In this document: positions 6,808 to 15,686 of the stretch, piece after piece
Layout: the number at the start of each line of letters is the position of its first letter
How positions within the stretch are numbered: position 1 is the first letter of the stretch
From: Bythopirellula polymerisocia
Lineage (GTDB): Bacteria; Planctomycetota; Planctomycetia; Pirellulales; Lacipirellulaceae
Length of the DNA: 64,000 bases
Direction of reading: 5' to 3'
Assembly (NCBI RefSeq): GCF_007860015.1
Contig: NZ_SJPS01000002.1
Span: 248,898-312,897 of the forward strand
Notes under the pieces: generated by a model
What the model saw: only the letters and a program-made list of their open reading frames with translations
What the model was told of the DNA's origin: nothing
Databases searched by the model: none
Translations under genes and position numbers: made by a program

Positions 6808-8697
6808 TTATTGCTGGGCCAAAGGGGGCAACTTTTCAACTCCAGGCAGCACGGCGGTAGTGGGGAGCGGGCACCGGTTGTCATGCACGAGTACCTTGCT
6901 ATGTCCTACGAAATAAGTGTGGAATTGCCCTACTTCGAGGTTAAACGCCTCGGCATCGGAACTCGGCTCGGCCGTATCGAGGAGGTACGCCCCGCCGACG
7001 GCCCACAGTTGATCGCCCGCCTTGAGAAATTTAGCCATTTGCCAACCATCACCGGCGATCCAAAAGCGGTGCCCCCGCGTGGCAATGATCGTTTCGCTGC
7101 CTAGGCCCAACTCGACCGTGGGACTCGGCTTCCGGACTGTGGTCAGCGTTACAGGCCGAAAATCTAATTCCCCTGTTACCGGGTCCTGGCTAAGGACCAT
7201 GTCCCCTACTTGAATCGTCTCAATCGCCACGGGACCGGCCTGCGTCCAGACGGGTGTACCGGCAATGAAGCACGACATCGTGCGAGGAAAAGTCGTATAT
7301 TGAGTGTAATCATTAACCATAGATGTTTGATAAACGGGTAACGTTTCAGGGGTATCGAGTTCGTTAAACTGTGCCCAGGCATCCCATACGGCACGAGGTT
7401 CTGCACCTAGCTGTTCTCCCGTGGCAATCTCAGCTACTTCGATAATTCGCCTGTTTTTTGATTCTCGCGAGGCGTTGACCGAAGCAACTCGATGCTGAGT
7501 GCTAGACGCCTGATTAACTGCGTTTGAGTAATCTCGAATTCTATTATTCCAATACTGATGGGGAGTGGGGCCTTGTAGAGGCTGAAATGGACGACCGCCA
7601 CTATTGGTTAGGGTGAGTCGAGGATTGCGGCCCAAACGCCCTGAATATTTGGTGGCAAAAGTGCTCGATCTATCTACTTTCAATTCTGCCAAAGGGCTTT
7701 CTTCTGCGATGTCTTCAAAAACTGTTACCTCACCACTAGGAAGGACGTTCACGGCGATAGCAAGTTCAACGGGTGCTGCCAGCGCTGCCATAAGCTGTGG
7801 CATATAGCTAGTTCTTTCTCGGTATTTGAGGGCCTCGGCTGCCGCACCGCTAATTTCGGGGTCGGACCACTCGACGGCGATCAGCAACAAGTTCTCTGTG
7901 GCAAGATGCTGTTGTATCTCGCTAAGGGCCGTGACCGCACTTTGGCGAAGTCCCTGCAAGAATTGCTCTTCGGTCGAAGGGTCCAAATTGGAACGAATCA
8001 GCTTCTCATTCTGGGAATTAACGAATACCGCATCCATGAGCGCTGGGATGGCAGCAGGATCGCTTACCGAGGAAAACTCGTGCAGTGCTTCAGAGCGCTC
8101 GGCAACGTCCCCTTTCGCAGCAGCTCGAATCCAATTTTGGAATTGCTTCGAGTAGCGTTTGAAATCGGCGGTAGCTTGTTTCTCTTGTTTCTGATAGTTG
8201 TCGATTTGCACATCAGTCAGTAACTGGCCTTTATAGGAACGCAGGCCAAGACTTCCTAGGGCTTCGCGATTGTTTGGATCTAGAGAAAGAACTTTGAACC
8301 AATGCCATTTGGCTTCGTAGGTCAGACTTTCGTCGCGACACCAACGCGCAAGTGCTGCTTGAGATGCCAAAGAGTCATTTGATTCGACCAACCGAGTTTG
8401 GTACTCATCCCATCGTGGATCACTCGCCACAAGTTGCTGGACGGCATCGATGGGTTTCCAGTTACCGTCAAACAGGACCTTGCCCCGATACCAGTGCGCA
8501 AGATTGAACTCAGGATCGGCACGCTCGGCCTCGATCAGCAACTGATCTCGTTTGGCTGAGTCCCCTTGGACATCCGCCGCCAGCGCTTGGCGAAATAGAT
8601 TGTGAGCTGATTGCTCGGCTCGAGTCTCAGCCGAACTTGCCAGTATAAGGATCGCTTGGAGTGCGATCACGAACAAAGAATTCACTAAGCTTTGCAT
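6808..8697 (-). CDS. secreted TPR/HEAT-like protein with C-terminal HINT autoprocessing domain
   Basis: A 629-residue protein. The ATG at 8697 is chosen because GGAG sits 7 nt upstream and a signal peptide follows at once (cleaved after ETRAEQ or nearby). Residues about 28-340 are helical, with TPR-like and HEAT-like repeats. A basic linker precedes a HINT domain from Cys476 (SCFIAGTPV) to Asn607 (VLVHDN), with GDMVLSQD and ATRGHRFW inside. HINT domains self-cleave by splicing or hedgehog-like chemistry. Only 22 residues follow (RCPLPTTAVLPG...), too few for a toxin, and the residue after Asn607 is Arg rather than Cys/Ser/Thr. It may release a peptide or attach the N-terminal part to another molecule. 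The kinase gene lies 250 nt downstream on the same strand. Confidence 0.8.
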   Translation of the reverse strand: MQSLVNSLFVIALQAILILASSAETRAEQSAHNLFRQALAADVQGDSAKRDQLLIEAERADPEFNLAHWYRGKVLFDGNWKPIDAVQQLVASDPRWDEYQTRLVESNDSLASQAALARWCRDESLTYEAKWHWFKVLSLDPNNREALGSLGLRSYKGQLLTDVQIDNYQKQEKQATADFKRYSKQFQNWIRAAAKGDVAERSEALHEFSSVSDPAAIPALMDAVFVNSQNEKLIRSNLDPSTEEQFLQGLRQSAVTALSEIQQHLATENLLLIAVEWSDPEISGAAAEALKYRERTSYMPQLMAALAAPVELAIAVNVLPSGEVTVFEDIAEESPLAELKVDRSSTFATKYSGRLGRNPRLTLTNSGGRPFQPLQGPTPHQYWNNRIRDYSNAVNQASSTQHRVASVNASRESKNRRIIEVAEIATGEQLGAEPRAVWDAWAQFNELDTPETLPVYQTSMVNDYTQYTTFPRTMSCFIAGTPVWTQAGPVAIETIQVGDMVLSQDPVTGELDFRPVTLTTVRKPSPTVELGLGSETIIATRGHRFWIAGDGWQMAKFLKAGDQLWAVGGAYLLDTAEPSSDAEAFNLEVGQFHTYFVGHSKVLVHDNRCPLPTTAVLPGVEKLPPLAQQ

Positions 8698-8893
8698 GTC
8701 CCTGCTCCGTTCCCTCCCCAGGTAGATTAGAAAACGAATGCTTGGAGTATTGTAACTCATTGAGCCTTGGGGAGCCAAGTGTGTCAAAATTGCGGCGCAA
8801 GTAGCTCAATTCGGGTGATATCTAGCCTCTACTTGCCTGCCTTGAAGCCCACACCAATAATTCTGTTGTAACTTGCTTCATACCTATTCCACG

Positions 8894-8926
8894 AAAAACG
8901 GCTGGTCACACATAGGTGACCAGCCG
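8894..8926 (-). terminator. Rho-independent terminator of the PEP-CTERM run
   Basis: CGGCTGGTCAC (8899-8909) pairs perfectly over 11 bp with GTGACCAGCCG (8916-8926) around a 6-nt loop. On the minus strand the stem is followed by five U (8898-8894). It lies 34 nt after the stop of the gene ending at 8960 and would end the minus-strand transcript there. Confidence 0.85.
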
Positions 8927-8959
8927 CGTAGGATTCCGAGTTCTTGTCGTCAAACAAGC

Positions 8960-9706
8960 TTATCGACGACGAATGGTCAGCATGCCCAAGCAACCGAGCA
9001 GCATTGCGATGCTGGTTGGTTCAGGTACGTGAGTCACTACCAAATTGTCGACACGTATCGTTTCGTCAGACCCTGAATTCGATTGACGCAAGGCAAAAGC
9101 GTCGATGATTTGGCCCGTGCTGGACGTGAGATCGTAGACTGTGTTACCGCCAGCGGTCAGCGAAGAAGTGCCCGCTGTAATATCAAACGAAATCGAAACA
9201 GGTACGGTGGCGCCAAAGGAGAAATCAGTTGGCAAGTCAGTCGACACTGAGGAACTGAGTGTAGAAATGGATAGAGTATAGTCGCCACCGGCGGTGGGAG
9301 CATGAACGAAAGTACGAGCACGAAAGTTATTAGGATTGGCCGACTGCCAAAAATGAGCGAAGTACTCGTCGCTGCTATTGCTGGTAATCGGGCTGGGAGC
9401 AGTTACAACGATGTCAAAACTGGCGGTCACTACACCACCTGCAAAAGAAGCTCCGGCGTCAAACAGCTTATGGAGATCTTCCGACCCACTGTCTTCCGAA
9501 ACCACCGCAGCTCCACTGCTGACTAGCAGGGTGTCGTTTGTTCCACTATGGTTTTCCCAGGGAGGAGTCCCCTGGCCCCTGAGCGGACCATCGGGATAAT
9601 TGAAGTCGTCAGTCGACACAGTGGTGGCACAAGCCACCGAGCCGCACACCGCGACTGCAAAGATGCATCCCAAAAGGGATAAAGTGTTCAGAATTCTGGA
9701 TCGCAT
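8960..9706 (-). CDS. PEP-CTERM protein, paralogue family A
   Basis: A 248-residue exported protein with a signal peptide (about residues 1-26) and a C-terminal sorting tail, VPEPTS, hydrophobic helix, RRR. The mature domain is all-beta in character. It shares a pattern with the proteins at 14410-15483 and 19830-20681: F-x-Y-x-DG-x-L near the start, W-x-NHSGT, a SED motif, YFAHF followed by NNFRARTF, and a late IDAFALRQ. I therefore group these three as one paralogous family; its function is unknown, possibly a LamG-like carbohydrate-binding fold. AGGAG lies 8 nt before the ATG. It is the last gene of the seven-gene minus-strand array and has its own terminator. Confidence 0.8.
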   Translation of the reverse strand: MRSRILNTLSLLGCIFAVAVCGSVACATTVSTDDFNYPDGPLRGQGTPPWENHSGTNDTLLVSSGAAVVSEDSGSEDLHKLFDAGASFAGGVVTASFDIVVTAPSPITSNSSDEYFAHFWQSANPNNFRARTFVHAPTAGGDYTLSISTLSSSVSTDLPTDFSFGATVPVSISFDITAGTSSLTAGGNTVYDLTSSTGQIIDAFALRQSNSGSDETIRVDNLVVTHVPEPTSIAMLLGCLGMLTIRRR

Positions 9707-9778
9707 TAGCTATTCTCCTGTTGAAACTTCGACTGCACAAATTGTGAATTCGGTACCCCGCCATTGGACATGTAATCC

Positions 9779-9808
9779 AGTCAGCACATCTGATCTAGTC
9801 AGCATGTC
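9779..9808. repeat. 12-bp direct repeat pair upstream of a PEP-CTERM gene
   Basis: AGTCAGCACATC (9779-9790) and AGTCAGCATGTC (9797-9808) match at 10 of 12 positions with an 18-nt period. They lie 73-102 nt upstream of the start codon at 9706 on the other strand, where a regulator could bind. This is only a candidate. Confidence 0.3.
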
Positions 9809-9972
9809 GGTCTTCCGAGTTCCATGATACCGACCGTCATATTCGTTGTCGCCTATTTAATGTAATTTTCGCCAAAACTTCATCATTTACCCTGATACCG
9901 CAAATCTTAGTGGATGTGGTCCACTTCCCTGCAAAGCATTACCTTGCGGCTAGGAGTGAGCGATTTGTCGTC

Positions 9973-12315
9973 TTAAGTCGATTGATAAACGCGGCTTAGG
10001 CGATGGAGGTTTCCACTCAGTAGGGCTGCCAGACTCATCAGGACCAGCCCCGTCGGCTCGGGTACCGCCGTGGACGCCACCAATGGTGGCAGTGTGCTCT
10101 GGCCAAATTGGCGTTGCCAGAAGAGGAAGTCGGCTCCGTCGGTGTCGCCATCGCCGTCGGCGTCGGAGCCACTGCCCATCGCGAAGTCCATCTGCCACTT
10201 GTCAAGGTCCAGGTCGTCGACGTTTCCATCCTGGTTAAAGTCGGCGGCCAGGAAGCTGACAAAGGTCGTCCCCTCGATAATGAGATTGTCAAAGGCGTAA
10301 GCCTCGTCGGCATTGTTGGCGGCATTGAGTGTGATAGTCAGCACCTCACCTAAACCTGACAACTGCGACGTAAGCGTCTGAAAGTTGTTGGTGAGTTGTA
10401 CAAGTGTATTCTCGGCGTCGGTCATGAATAACGGATCAGGAAGGGTGACCGGGGCGCCGCCGCGTGCCATAATGTAATCTGCAGTGATGTCTTCATTTAC
10501 TGAAGACGTGAAGAGGGGCAGGATGCTTCCACTATCAATTTGATAGGTCCAATTGTAAGTGTCGGCGGCTTCAAAATCGCCCATTGCCGCCATATCAATC
10601 GAGACCTGCATATCTATGGCTCCGGTCACATCAAATTGCCAAGTGACTGTTCCAGTGCCGCCTGTATTATTAGGATTTTCCAGATCGTTGATACCAAACC
10701 ATGCGTCCGTCTTGACTGCGGTGTTGACCACTCCCAGGTTATCGCCAGATAATCCGTTAGTTGAATCATCTTTGAGGGCATTGGGAATCGAACTACTCAC
10801 GCCAACCTGAAATTGCTGAAAACCATCTTGCGAATCAGAAAAAGTGCCGGCTGCGGGGGTTTGAGAATAACTCAGCAGACGCTTATTTTCATCAAAAGTG
10901 TCTTTGGCAATCACGCCGAACACTGGCCCACCATTGCCGCTCCCGACAATAAACTGCACTGGAAACTGAAATAACGAGTTCGCTGCACCTTGGCTGGTGG
11001 CGGAAACCGTGACCACTCCGGAGCGGAACCCTTCCGTGCCAGTATTCAAGAATATCTGACGAGTATCTGTCCCGGCCAAAGGAAGAATCGAGCCATTGGC
11101 GCTGCCAAGCAATGCACCGCTGACGTTGATAGTGTAATCGAGTTCGTCGGCAGCATTGGCTGTCAGCACATTGGCAACATTCTGCACGAATACGTCAATG
11201 CCGACGGTTGCCCCTTGAGAGACATTCATTGGGATAGATGCGAGTGTCGCAAGCATCTTGGCCGGAAGCTGATAGTCGGCCACGACAGGGAGGTGATCGC
11301 TGTTAGACTTTAAGGCGTTCAAGACACTCATCGATGCACCAGTACCGGTCGTGATACTGTCATTGAGAGTATGTGTGCCATTGTTGCCGAACGCATGGTA
11401 GCTGCCAGGAATGACATCAAGTCCATCACCGTCCAAGAATTCCCCGGTGACAAGTTGAAAATCAAAGCGGTCGTCCAGACCTCCCCCCGCAAAACCAGGG
11501 ATCTGTTCACCCGTTGCGGCTGGGGATTGCGTGTGGAGATTTTTGAAGGCAGCGTTGTCGAGCCATGATCCAGGCGAATTGACCGGATCAAAGGCTTGCC
11601 CGTTGCCACTGGAGAGCAGATACGCGTACATATCGGCATTGCTACTAGGAATATTGTAGTCACCCGCATAGATAGCATGGACCCCCTCGCCTAGGGCATC
11701 TGCGTTGGTTCGTAGATTGGTCGCCTCCAGAAGTCGGCTTGCGGCGTTTGCCCCGGAATCTCCAGCTCGATAATGCGTGCTGTAAGCATAAAAGTCAGCG
11801 TTGGAATCATAGCCAACGGGCCGGAACTGATAGCGCAAGTGTTGTCTTGCTTGAGAGGAACTACCCACGGAGCCAAATGCAATCTCACCAATAAGATCGA
11901 CAGTCTGAGTATTATAAATCATCGCGGGACGTCCACCCGCGCCGGGAAAATCCACACTAAAGTCGCTGCTGGCGAGCCCTCTAACATCCCCGCGGGCATA
12001 CATCGTGCGATTAACGGGGTCGTACAAATCATTGAGCACATCAACGAAAGAATCCGTTGTGATATCAAGCTCATACTGCTCCTGCAGCAACAACACATCC
12101 AACGGCCGCGCGATGCCATTCACGTTTTCCAGGCCGATTGCTTCCATGATCGTGGACGAGTATGGCAACCGCGCCGTCTGGGTTCCACTACCGGATTGCG
12201 CAGTCGCAGTGTTGTAAGTCACCACGCGCAGCTGCGCTTGTGCTTCGGGACCCGCAATAATTGCTAGGTAGCCGGCGCATATTAGACCCAGCGCTCGCAA
12301 AGAGACATTTGCCAT
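9973..12315 (-). CDS. secreted EEP-family nuclease/phosphatase with dockerin-like repeat and PEP-CTERM
   Basis: A 780-residue protein; the ATG at 12315 has GGAG 6 nt upstream. After the signal peptide (residues 1-27), residues about 30-350 form an endonuclease/exonuclease/phosphatase domain: LRVVTYNTA at its start, LLLQEQYEL (metal-binding Glu), AGDYNIPSSNADMY (the GDxN motif) and SDHLPVVADY (catalytic SDH). Residues about 355-690 are beta-rich, with no recognised domain. Then come dockerin-like loops (DFNQDGNVDDLDLDKWQ, DADGDGDTDGADFLFWQ) and the sorting tail VPEPTG, helix, basic end. It most likely cleaves phosphodiester bonds in nucleic acid or another phosphoester outside the cell. It sits directly downstream of the endonuclease I gene. 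Confidence 0.85.
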   Translation of the reverse strand: MANVSLRALGLICAGYLAIIAGPEAQAQLRVVTYNTATAQSGSGTQTARLPYSSTIMEAIGLENVNGIARPLDVLLLQEQYELDITTDSFVDVLNDLYDPVNRTMYARGDVRGLASSDFSVDFPGAGGRPAMIYNTQTVDLIGEIAFGSVGSSSQARQHLRYQFRPVGYDSNADFYAYSTHYRAGDSGANAASRLLEATNLRTNADALGEGVHAIYAGDYNIPSSNADMYAYLLSSGNGQAFDPVNSPGSWLDNAAFKNLHTQSPAATGEQIPGFAGGGLDDRFDFQLVTGEFLDGDGLDVIPGSYHAFGNNGTHTLNDSITTGTGASMSVLNALKSNSDHLPVVADYQLPAKMLATLASIPMNVSQGATVGIDVFVQNVANVLTANAADELDYTINVSGALLGSANGSILPLAGTDTRQIFLNTGTEGFRSGVVTVSATSQGAANSLFQFPVQFIVGSGNGGPVFGVIAKDTFDENKRLLSYSQTPAAGTFSDSQDGFQQFQVGVSSSIPNALKDDSTNGLSGDNLGVVNTAVKTDAWFGINDLENPNNTGGTGTVTWQFDVTGAIDMQVSIDMAAMGDFEAADTYNWTYQIDSGSILPLFTSSVNEDITADYIMARGGAPVTLPDPLFMTDAENTLVQLTNNFQTLTSQLSGLGEVLTITLNAANNADEAYAFDNLIIEGTTFVSFLAADFNQDGNVDDLDLDKWQMDFAMGSGSDADGDGDTDGADFLFWQRQFGQSTLPPLVASTAVPEPTGLVLMSLAALLSGNLHRLSRVYQST

Positions 12316-12474
12316 CAATTGCTCCGTTAGAAGTTGCCCATTCTCGGCTGACTCGGATAGAGTCCACCCATGTTCCTTACTCCATTCTGCCCATAAGCTC
12401 TGTGCCAGACAAATGATTTGCGCTGAAAATCACTATTTCTCAGTAAAATTGGAGACATTTCCGGAGAACCAGGA

Positions 12475-14337
12475 TTACGCCACCGGCCCGCTAAAGCGGG
12501 CTCGGCCAAAACGAATCAGAGACATGGAAGCCAGGGCTAGAAGTGTCAGGGTAGCGGGTTCAGGGATGGTTGTGGCACTCGCCAAAAGTCCTGGCGAGGT
12601 ACCGTATTGAGTCTGCCAGATTGCGAGGTCTGCAACATTAACCTCCTGGTCGTTGTTGGCGTCTCCAGTGGCAAGGGTCGTACCCGATCCAAAGCCGCGC
12701 TGCCAAGTGAGAAAATCCTCCCCATCGATATCGCCGTCTTCGTTGAAGTCTGCCGAATTCATAAAGGCCGCTTCGACATTGCCGGTGAGGTTCAGGGTGA
12801 GACTCCCAAGCCCTAGCGCCCCGGCGAGGTTTTCGTCGGAGAAGTTGAGCGTGTAGCTGGCCGAAAATATTCCCACCGAAGAAGTGTCGAGCATGGCCGT
12901 GTAAGTATTCGCCAGCCCGGCATTCAGAGCGGAGGCGCCGCTGAAGGTGGTTAAATCAGTGCTCAGAACAGTCGAGTTGCCTGATGGAAGAATCGAATCG
13001 AGATCTAGCCGGGCCGTGTAGCTAGCCGTGTTTACGAGGTTGGCGACGTCGAAGTTGAGCGAGGGAGCAACGCTGCCCATCGTGACCGTGCCAAAATCCA
13101 GCGAGAGTGTATTGATGTCGCTGCCGAGCGCAAACGAAGGATTCGCATGGTCAAGCACACTAAGCGACACGTTGATCGAATCATTGGCATCGTTGGCCCC
13201 ATGGCCTGTGCCGCCAGCAGTGGTAATATCGAGGTTGTCGATGGTCACGCTCCCCGATCGCAGGCCAGCGGTCGCGGTGGTGGTGTTGAGACCCACGGAA
13301 ATACTCTTGCTACTCGTGCCAGACGTGAGGATCGGAAATGCATTGAGGCGACCCGTGACTGAGGAGGTGGCACCACCGGAAGGCGTTACCTCGTAGTAGG
13401 TACCGTCGAGACCATTCTTACGGAGCGTAACATTTTGGGCACCCGGAACTGCGGCCCCGACCAGGACACTCCCCAAACTCACATCAAGCGACGAGCTACC
13501 ATTTGCATTGGGTGACGCGCCGACGTAGAGCTGCGAATCGTTTTGCTGATCTTTGAACACCGACCAGGCGTACTCAGGGTGGTCGACAAAGGGATTGCGG
13601 TTTTCTTGACGATAGGGATTCGAAATCGCCGGTGCCCCTGCACCTGCCAAGCCATAAATTGCGTGATTGCGGCGGCGTTCAAAGTCATCCGGCACGTCGC
13701 GGTAGTGATAGACCAACAGAGAGGACAAGTCTCCCATTTGCGTCCCCGAAGGAGAACCATCCGTTAAGGATAACTGGCTGTAGCGAGTGGCCATGTAAAA
13801 CTGGGCTCGAGCTACGTCGCCTGCATCGGCGTCACCTGGATACCAGTAAGAACCAACGGGGCCATAGCTGCCGGTTGTGGAATCGAAACCAAAGGGATCA
13901 TTGCCCCTATTCGAGTTGATTCCGTCATCCGCAGGCCGCAAATTAAACTGATCTGTTGAAATATTAGTGGTTCCATTTGACGGAGTAGCGACTCCTAATC
14001 GAGAGACTGGCCAAATGTGTTCACGATTCCAAATCAGGGTGGGACTGGTTGTCCAGGTGCCCGTTACCGAAGCCCGATTGTAAATGAGAAGGATATTGTT
14101 CGCATTATTGGGATCTGTATCAGTATAGGGTGCAGAGTAGCGGGCGTCGCCGTAACTGACTCCATCCATTGTGCTGATAATCGAACGCAACTGGGTCTTG
14201 AGAGTCGCTCCCGTCCCGGTGGCCGAGTTGTAGTAGGTCGTTGGCGGATCATACGGCGCAGCAATCGCTTGTGGGCTTAGCGACAAAAAGAGAATGCAAA
14301 GCATTCCCAACACTGATTGTATCCGTCGTCGCCCCAT
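12475..14337 (-). CDS. secreted endonuclease I (EndA/NucM family) with dockerin-like repeat and PEP-CTERM
   Basis: About 620 residues from the ATG at 14337; an in-frame TTG at 14361 is also possible and neither has a good ribosome binding site. After the signal peptide (to about residue 26), residues 30-270 carry the endonuclease I signatures: WNREHIWPVSRLG with the catalytic His, FNLRPADDGINSNRGNDPF, and GDVARAQFYMATRYS. This family makes non-specific cuts in DNA and RNA using a beta-beta-alpha metal site. The next 250 residues are repeated beta-rich segments (LDFGTVTMGSVAPSL and similar). They are followed by dockerin-like loops (DFNEDGDIDGEDFLTWQ, DANNDQEVNVADLAIWQ) and IPEP, hydrophobic helix, basic tail. 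Part of the PEP-CTERM array. Confidence 0.9.
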   Translation of the reverse strand: MGRRRIQSVLGMLCILFLSLSPQAIAAPYDPPTTYYNSATGTGATLKTQLRSIISTMDGVSYGDARYSAPYTDTDPNNANNILLIYNRASVTGTWTTSPTLIWNREHIWPVSRLGVATPSNGTTNISTDQFNLRPADDGINSNRGNDPFGFDSTTGSYGPVGSYWYPGDADAGDVARAQFYMATRYSQLSLTDGSPSGTQMGDLSSLLVYHYRDVPDDFERRRNHAIYGLAGAGAPAISNPYRQENRNPFVDHPEYAWSVFKDQQNDSQLYVGASPNANGSSSLDVSLGSVLVGAAVPGAQNVTLRKNGLDGTYYEVTPSGGATSSVTGRLNAFPILTSGTSSKSISVGLNTTTATAGLRSGSVTIDNLDITTAGGTGHGANDANDSINVSLSVLDHANPSFALGSDINTLSLDFGTVTMGSVAPSLNFDVANLVNTASYTARLDLDSILPSGNSTVLSTDLTTFSGASALNAGLANTYTAMLDTSSVGIFSASYTLNFSDENLAGALGLGSLTLNLTGNVEAAFMNSADFNEDGDIDGEDFLTWQRGFGSGTTLATGDANNDQEVNVADLAIWQTQYGTSPGLLASATTIPEPATLTLLALASMSLIRFGRARFSGPVA

Positions 14338-14366
14338 CACTCTGTACCGAGAAGAAACCAATTAAA

Positions 14367-14396
14367 CGGCCACACCCGCTTCAGCGGACACGGCCG
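14367..14396 (-). terminator. strand-specific hairpin after the gene ending at 14410
   Basis: Read on the minus strand, CGGCC-GTGT-CCGCT closes on AGCGG-GTGT-GGCCG. The GTGT/GTGT segments pair only through G-U wobbles, so the full 14-bp stem exists in minus-strand RNA and not in plus-strand RNA. It starts 13 nt after the stop at 14410 and is followed by TTTAATT. It is probably the terminator or a 3' stabiliser of that gene. Confidence 0.55.
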
Positions 14397-14409
14397 AAAG
14401 AGAACCACA

Positions 14410-15483
14410 TTATACCATCCACTTCCGCTTGCGACCACAAGCGAGAGGCACCAGCGTCAAGCCAAGTAGGGCCAACGTAGCCGGCTCGGGAACTGCGGAT
14501 ACGGCGGCAACTAGTGGCGTGCCATAGGCATTTTGCCAATCCATCAGATCAGAAGCACTAAGCTGTCCAACGGGTGTAGAATTGCCCCGTTGCCACTCAA
14601 GGAAGTCGTGACCATCAATGTCGCCGTCGATATCGAAGTCGCCAGGAGTCGATGCGATTCCGCCGACTGCAGACATTACTTCCTCAAAATCATCACCAGT
14701 CGCCGCAATATCAATCAGAATATCGGCGTTGGCAGTTGAGCCACCTGCTTGCCGGAGAGCAAGAGAGTTCATGCCAGAACGCAAGTCATTGCCAACGTTG
14801 GAATCAGGGGCCATGTCGATGATACGCGGACTTTCGAAATTCGTGGGATTGATCCACAAACTGGCCCAGCCATCCATTCCGGACAAAGGCTGAGGGATTG
14901 GATTGGGCATTACGCCAGAATCATCAAAAGGATTCACAGGGTTTACAGGAATCTCCGTACGTGGGTCATTTAAAGAAGCTGTATACGATACCACCGCAGT
15001 ATAGGTGGTATCAAATTCCATAGCACTTCCCCAAATCGTATTCAAAGATCCACTGGATGAGGTGATTCCCATTTGAAAGTTTGTTGGGGCTGTTCCTGCA
15101 GTGATGTAAAGACGACCTCGAAAATTAGCCGGGCCAGCATCTTTGAAGTGTGCGAAAAAGTTTGTAGCTAGTGGTTGACCTGACGGATTAATACGCGTAT
15201 CGGAGACAGAGAACTTCAGAGCGTACAACCACGTGTCACCTGGCGTAAGCACTGTGCTAGTAAGTCGATTCACGTCTTCAGAGCCAGGGATCTTTACGAC
15301 CGCTGCTTCGTTCGCGACTTGGATCGACGGGCTTCCACCACTATGGTTGGCCCAGAGCCCTCCTGACTGAGTGGTTAGATCGCCGTCGGAGTAGTCAAAC
15401 GCTTCGGTGAAAAAAACCTCTCCGCAAGCTGTTAAGACGAAGCTGAGCGCTAGCACAGGTGTTAACAATAAACAGCGATTCAT
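14410..15483 (-). CDS. PEP-CTERM protein, paralogue family A, with dockerin-like repeat
   Basis: A 357-residue protein from the ATG at 15483, which puts the signal peptide first; it contains an LTAC that could be a lipobox, but the C-terminal signal argues for exosortase sorting. It is a family A paralogue: FDYSDGDL, LWANHSGG, SEDVNR, FFAHFKDAGPANFRGRLY and late LALRQAGG match the proteins at 8960-9706 and 19830-20681. Unlike the 8960 copy it adds a dockerin-like loop (DFDIDGDIDGHDFLEWQ) before VPEPATL, helix and RKRK tail. Function unknown. No strong ribosome binding site is visible. A wobble-paired hairpin follows. Confidence 0.8.
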   Translation of the reverse strand: MNRCLLLTPVLALSFVLTACGEVFFTEAFDYSDGDLTTQSGGLWANHSGGSPSIQVANEAAVVKIPGSEDVNRLTSTVLTPGDTWLYALKFSVSDTRINPSGQPLATNFFAHFKDAGPANFRGRLYITAGTAPTNFQMGITSSSGSLNTIWGSAMEFDTTYTAVVSYTASLNDPRTEIPVNPVNPFDDSGVMPNPIPQPLSGMDGWASLWINPTNFESPRIIDMAPDSNVGNDLRSGMNSLALRQAGGSTANADILIDIAATGDDFEEVMSAVGGIASTPGDFDIDGDIDGHDFLEWQRGNSTPVGQLSASDLMDWQNAYGTPLVAAVSAVPEPATLALLGLTLVPLACGRKRKWMV

Positions 15484-15618
15484 AAAGCAAGCCGCGCTCT
15501 TCGATACAGCAGAAGAAGAAAAACGAAAGACTATATCAATCAATTCGTGACGTCGTCCGGCCCATTGCCGATTCTAGGACCCTGGTCCAAGTGATCGAGA
15601 CCCGAATTCCATTGTACA

Positions 15619-15660
15619 TTAAAAGAGCAAAGGCCACTTCTGATGACTCAGAACGTGGCC
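15619..15660 (-). terminator. terminator of the lamin-tail gene
   Basis: GGCCAC-TTCTGA (15632-15643) pairs with TCAGAA-C-GTGGCC (15648-15660), a 12-bp stem with one bulged base. On the minus strand it is followed by TTTGCTCTTTT. It lies 27 nt past the stop at 15687. Confidence 0.7.
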
Positions 15661-15686
15661 GATGCATCTTCTATTTAAGCGAGAAA

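Noticed and set aside
6619-7104. Plus-strand frame of 161 codons opposite the end of the HINT gene
   Set aside because: It overlaps the conserved HINT domain on the other strand, and its product is Arg/Gly-rich with no motif or ribosome binding site.
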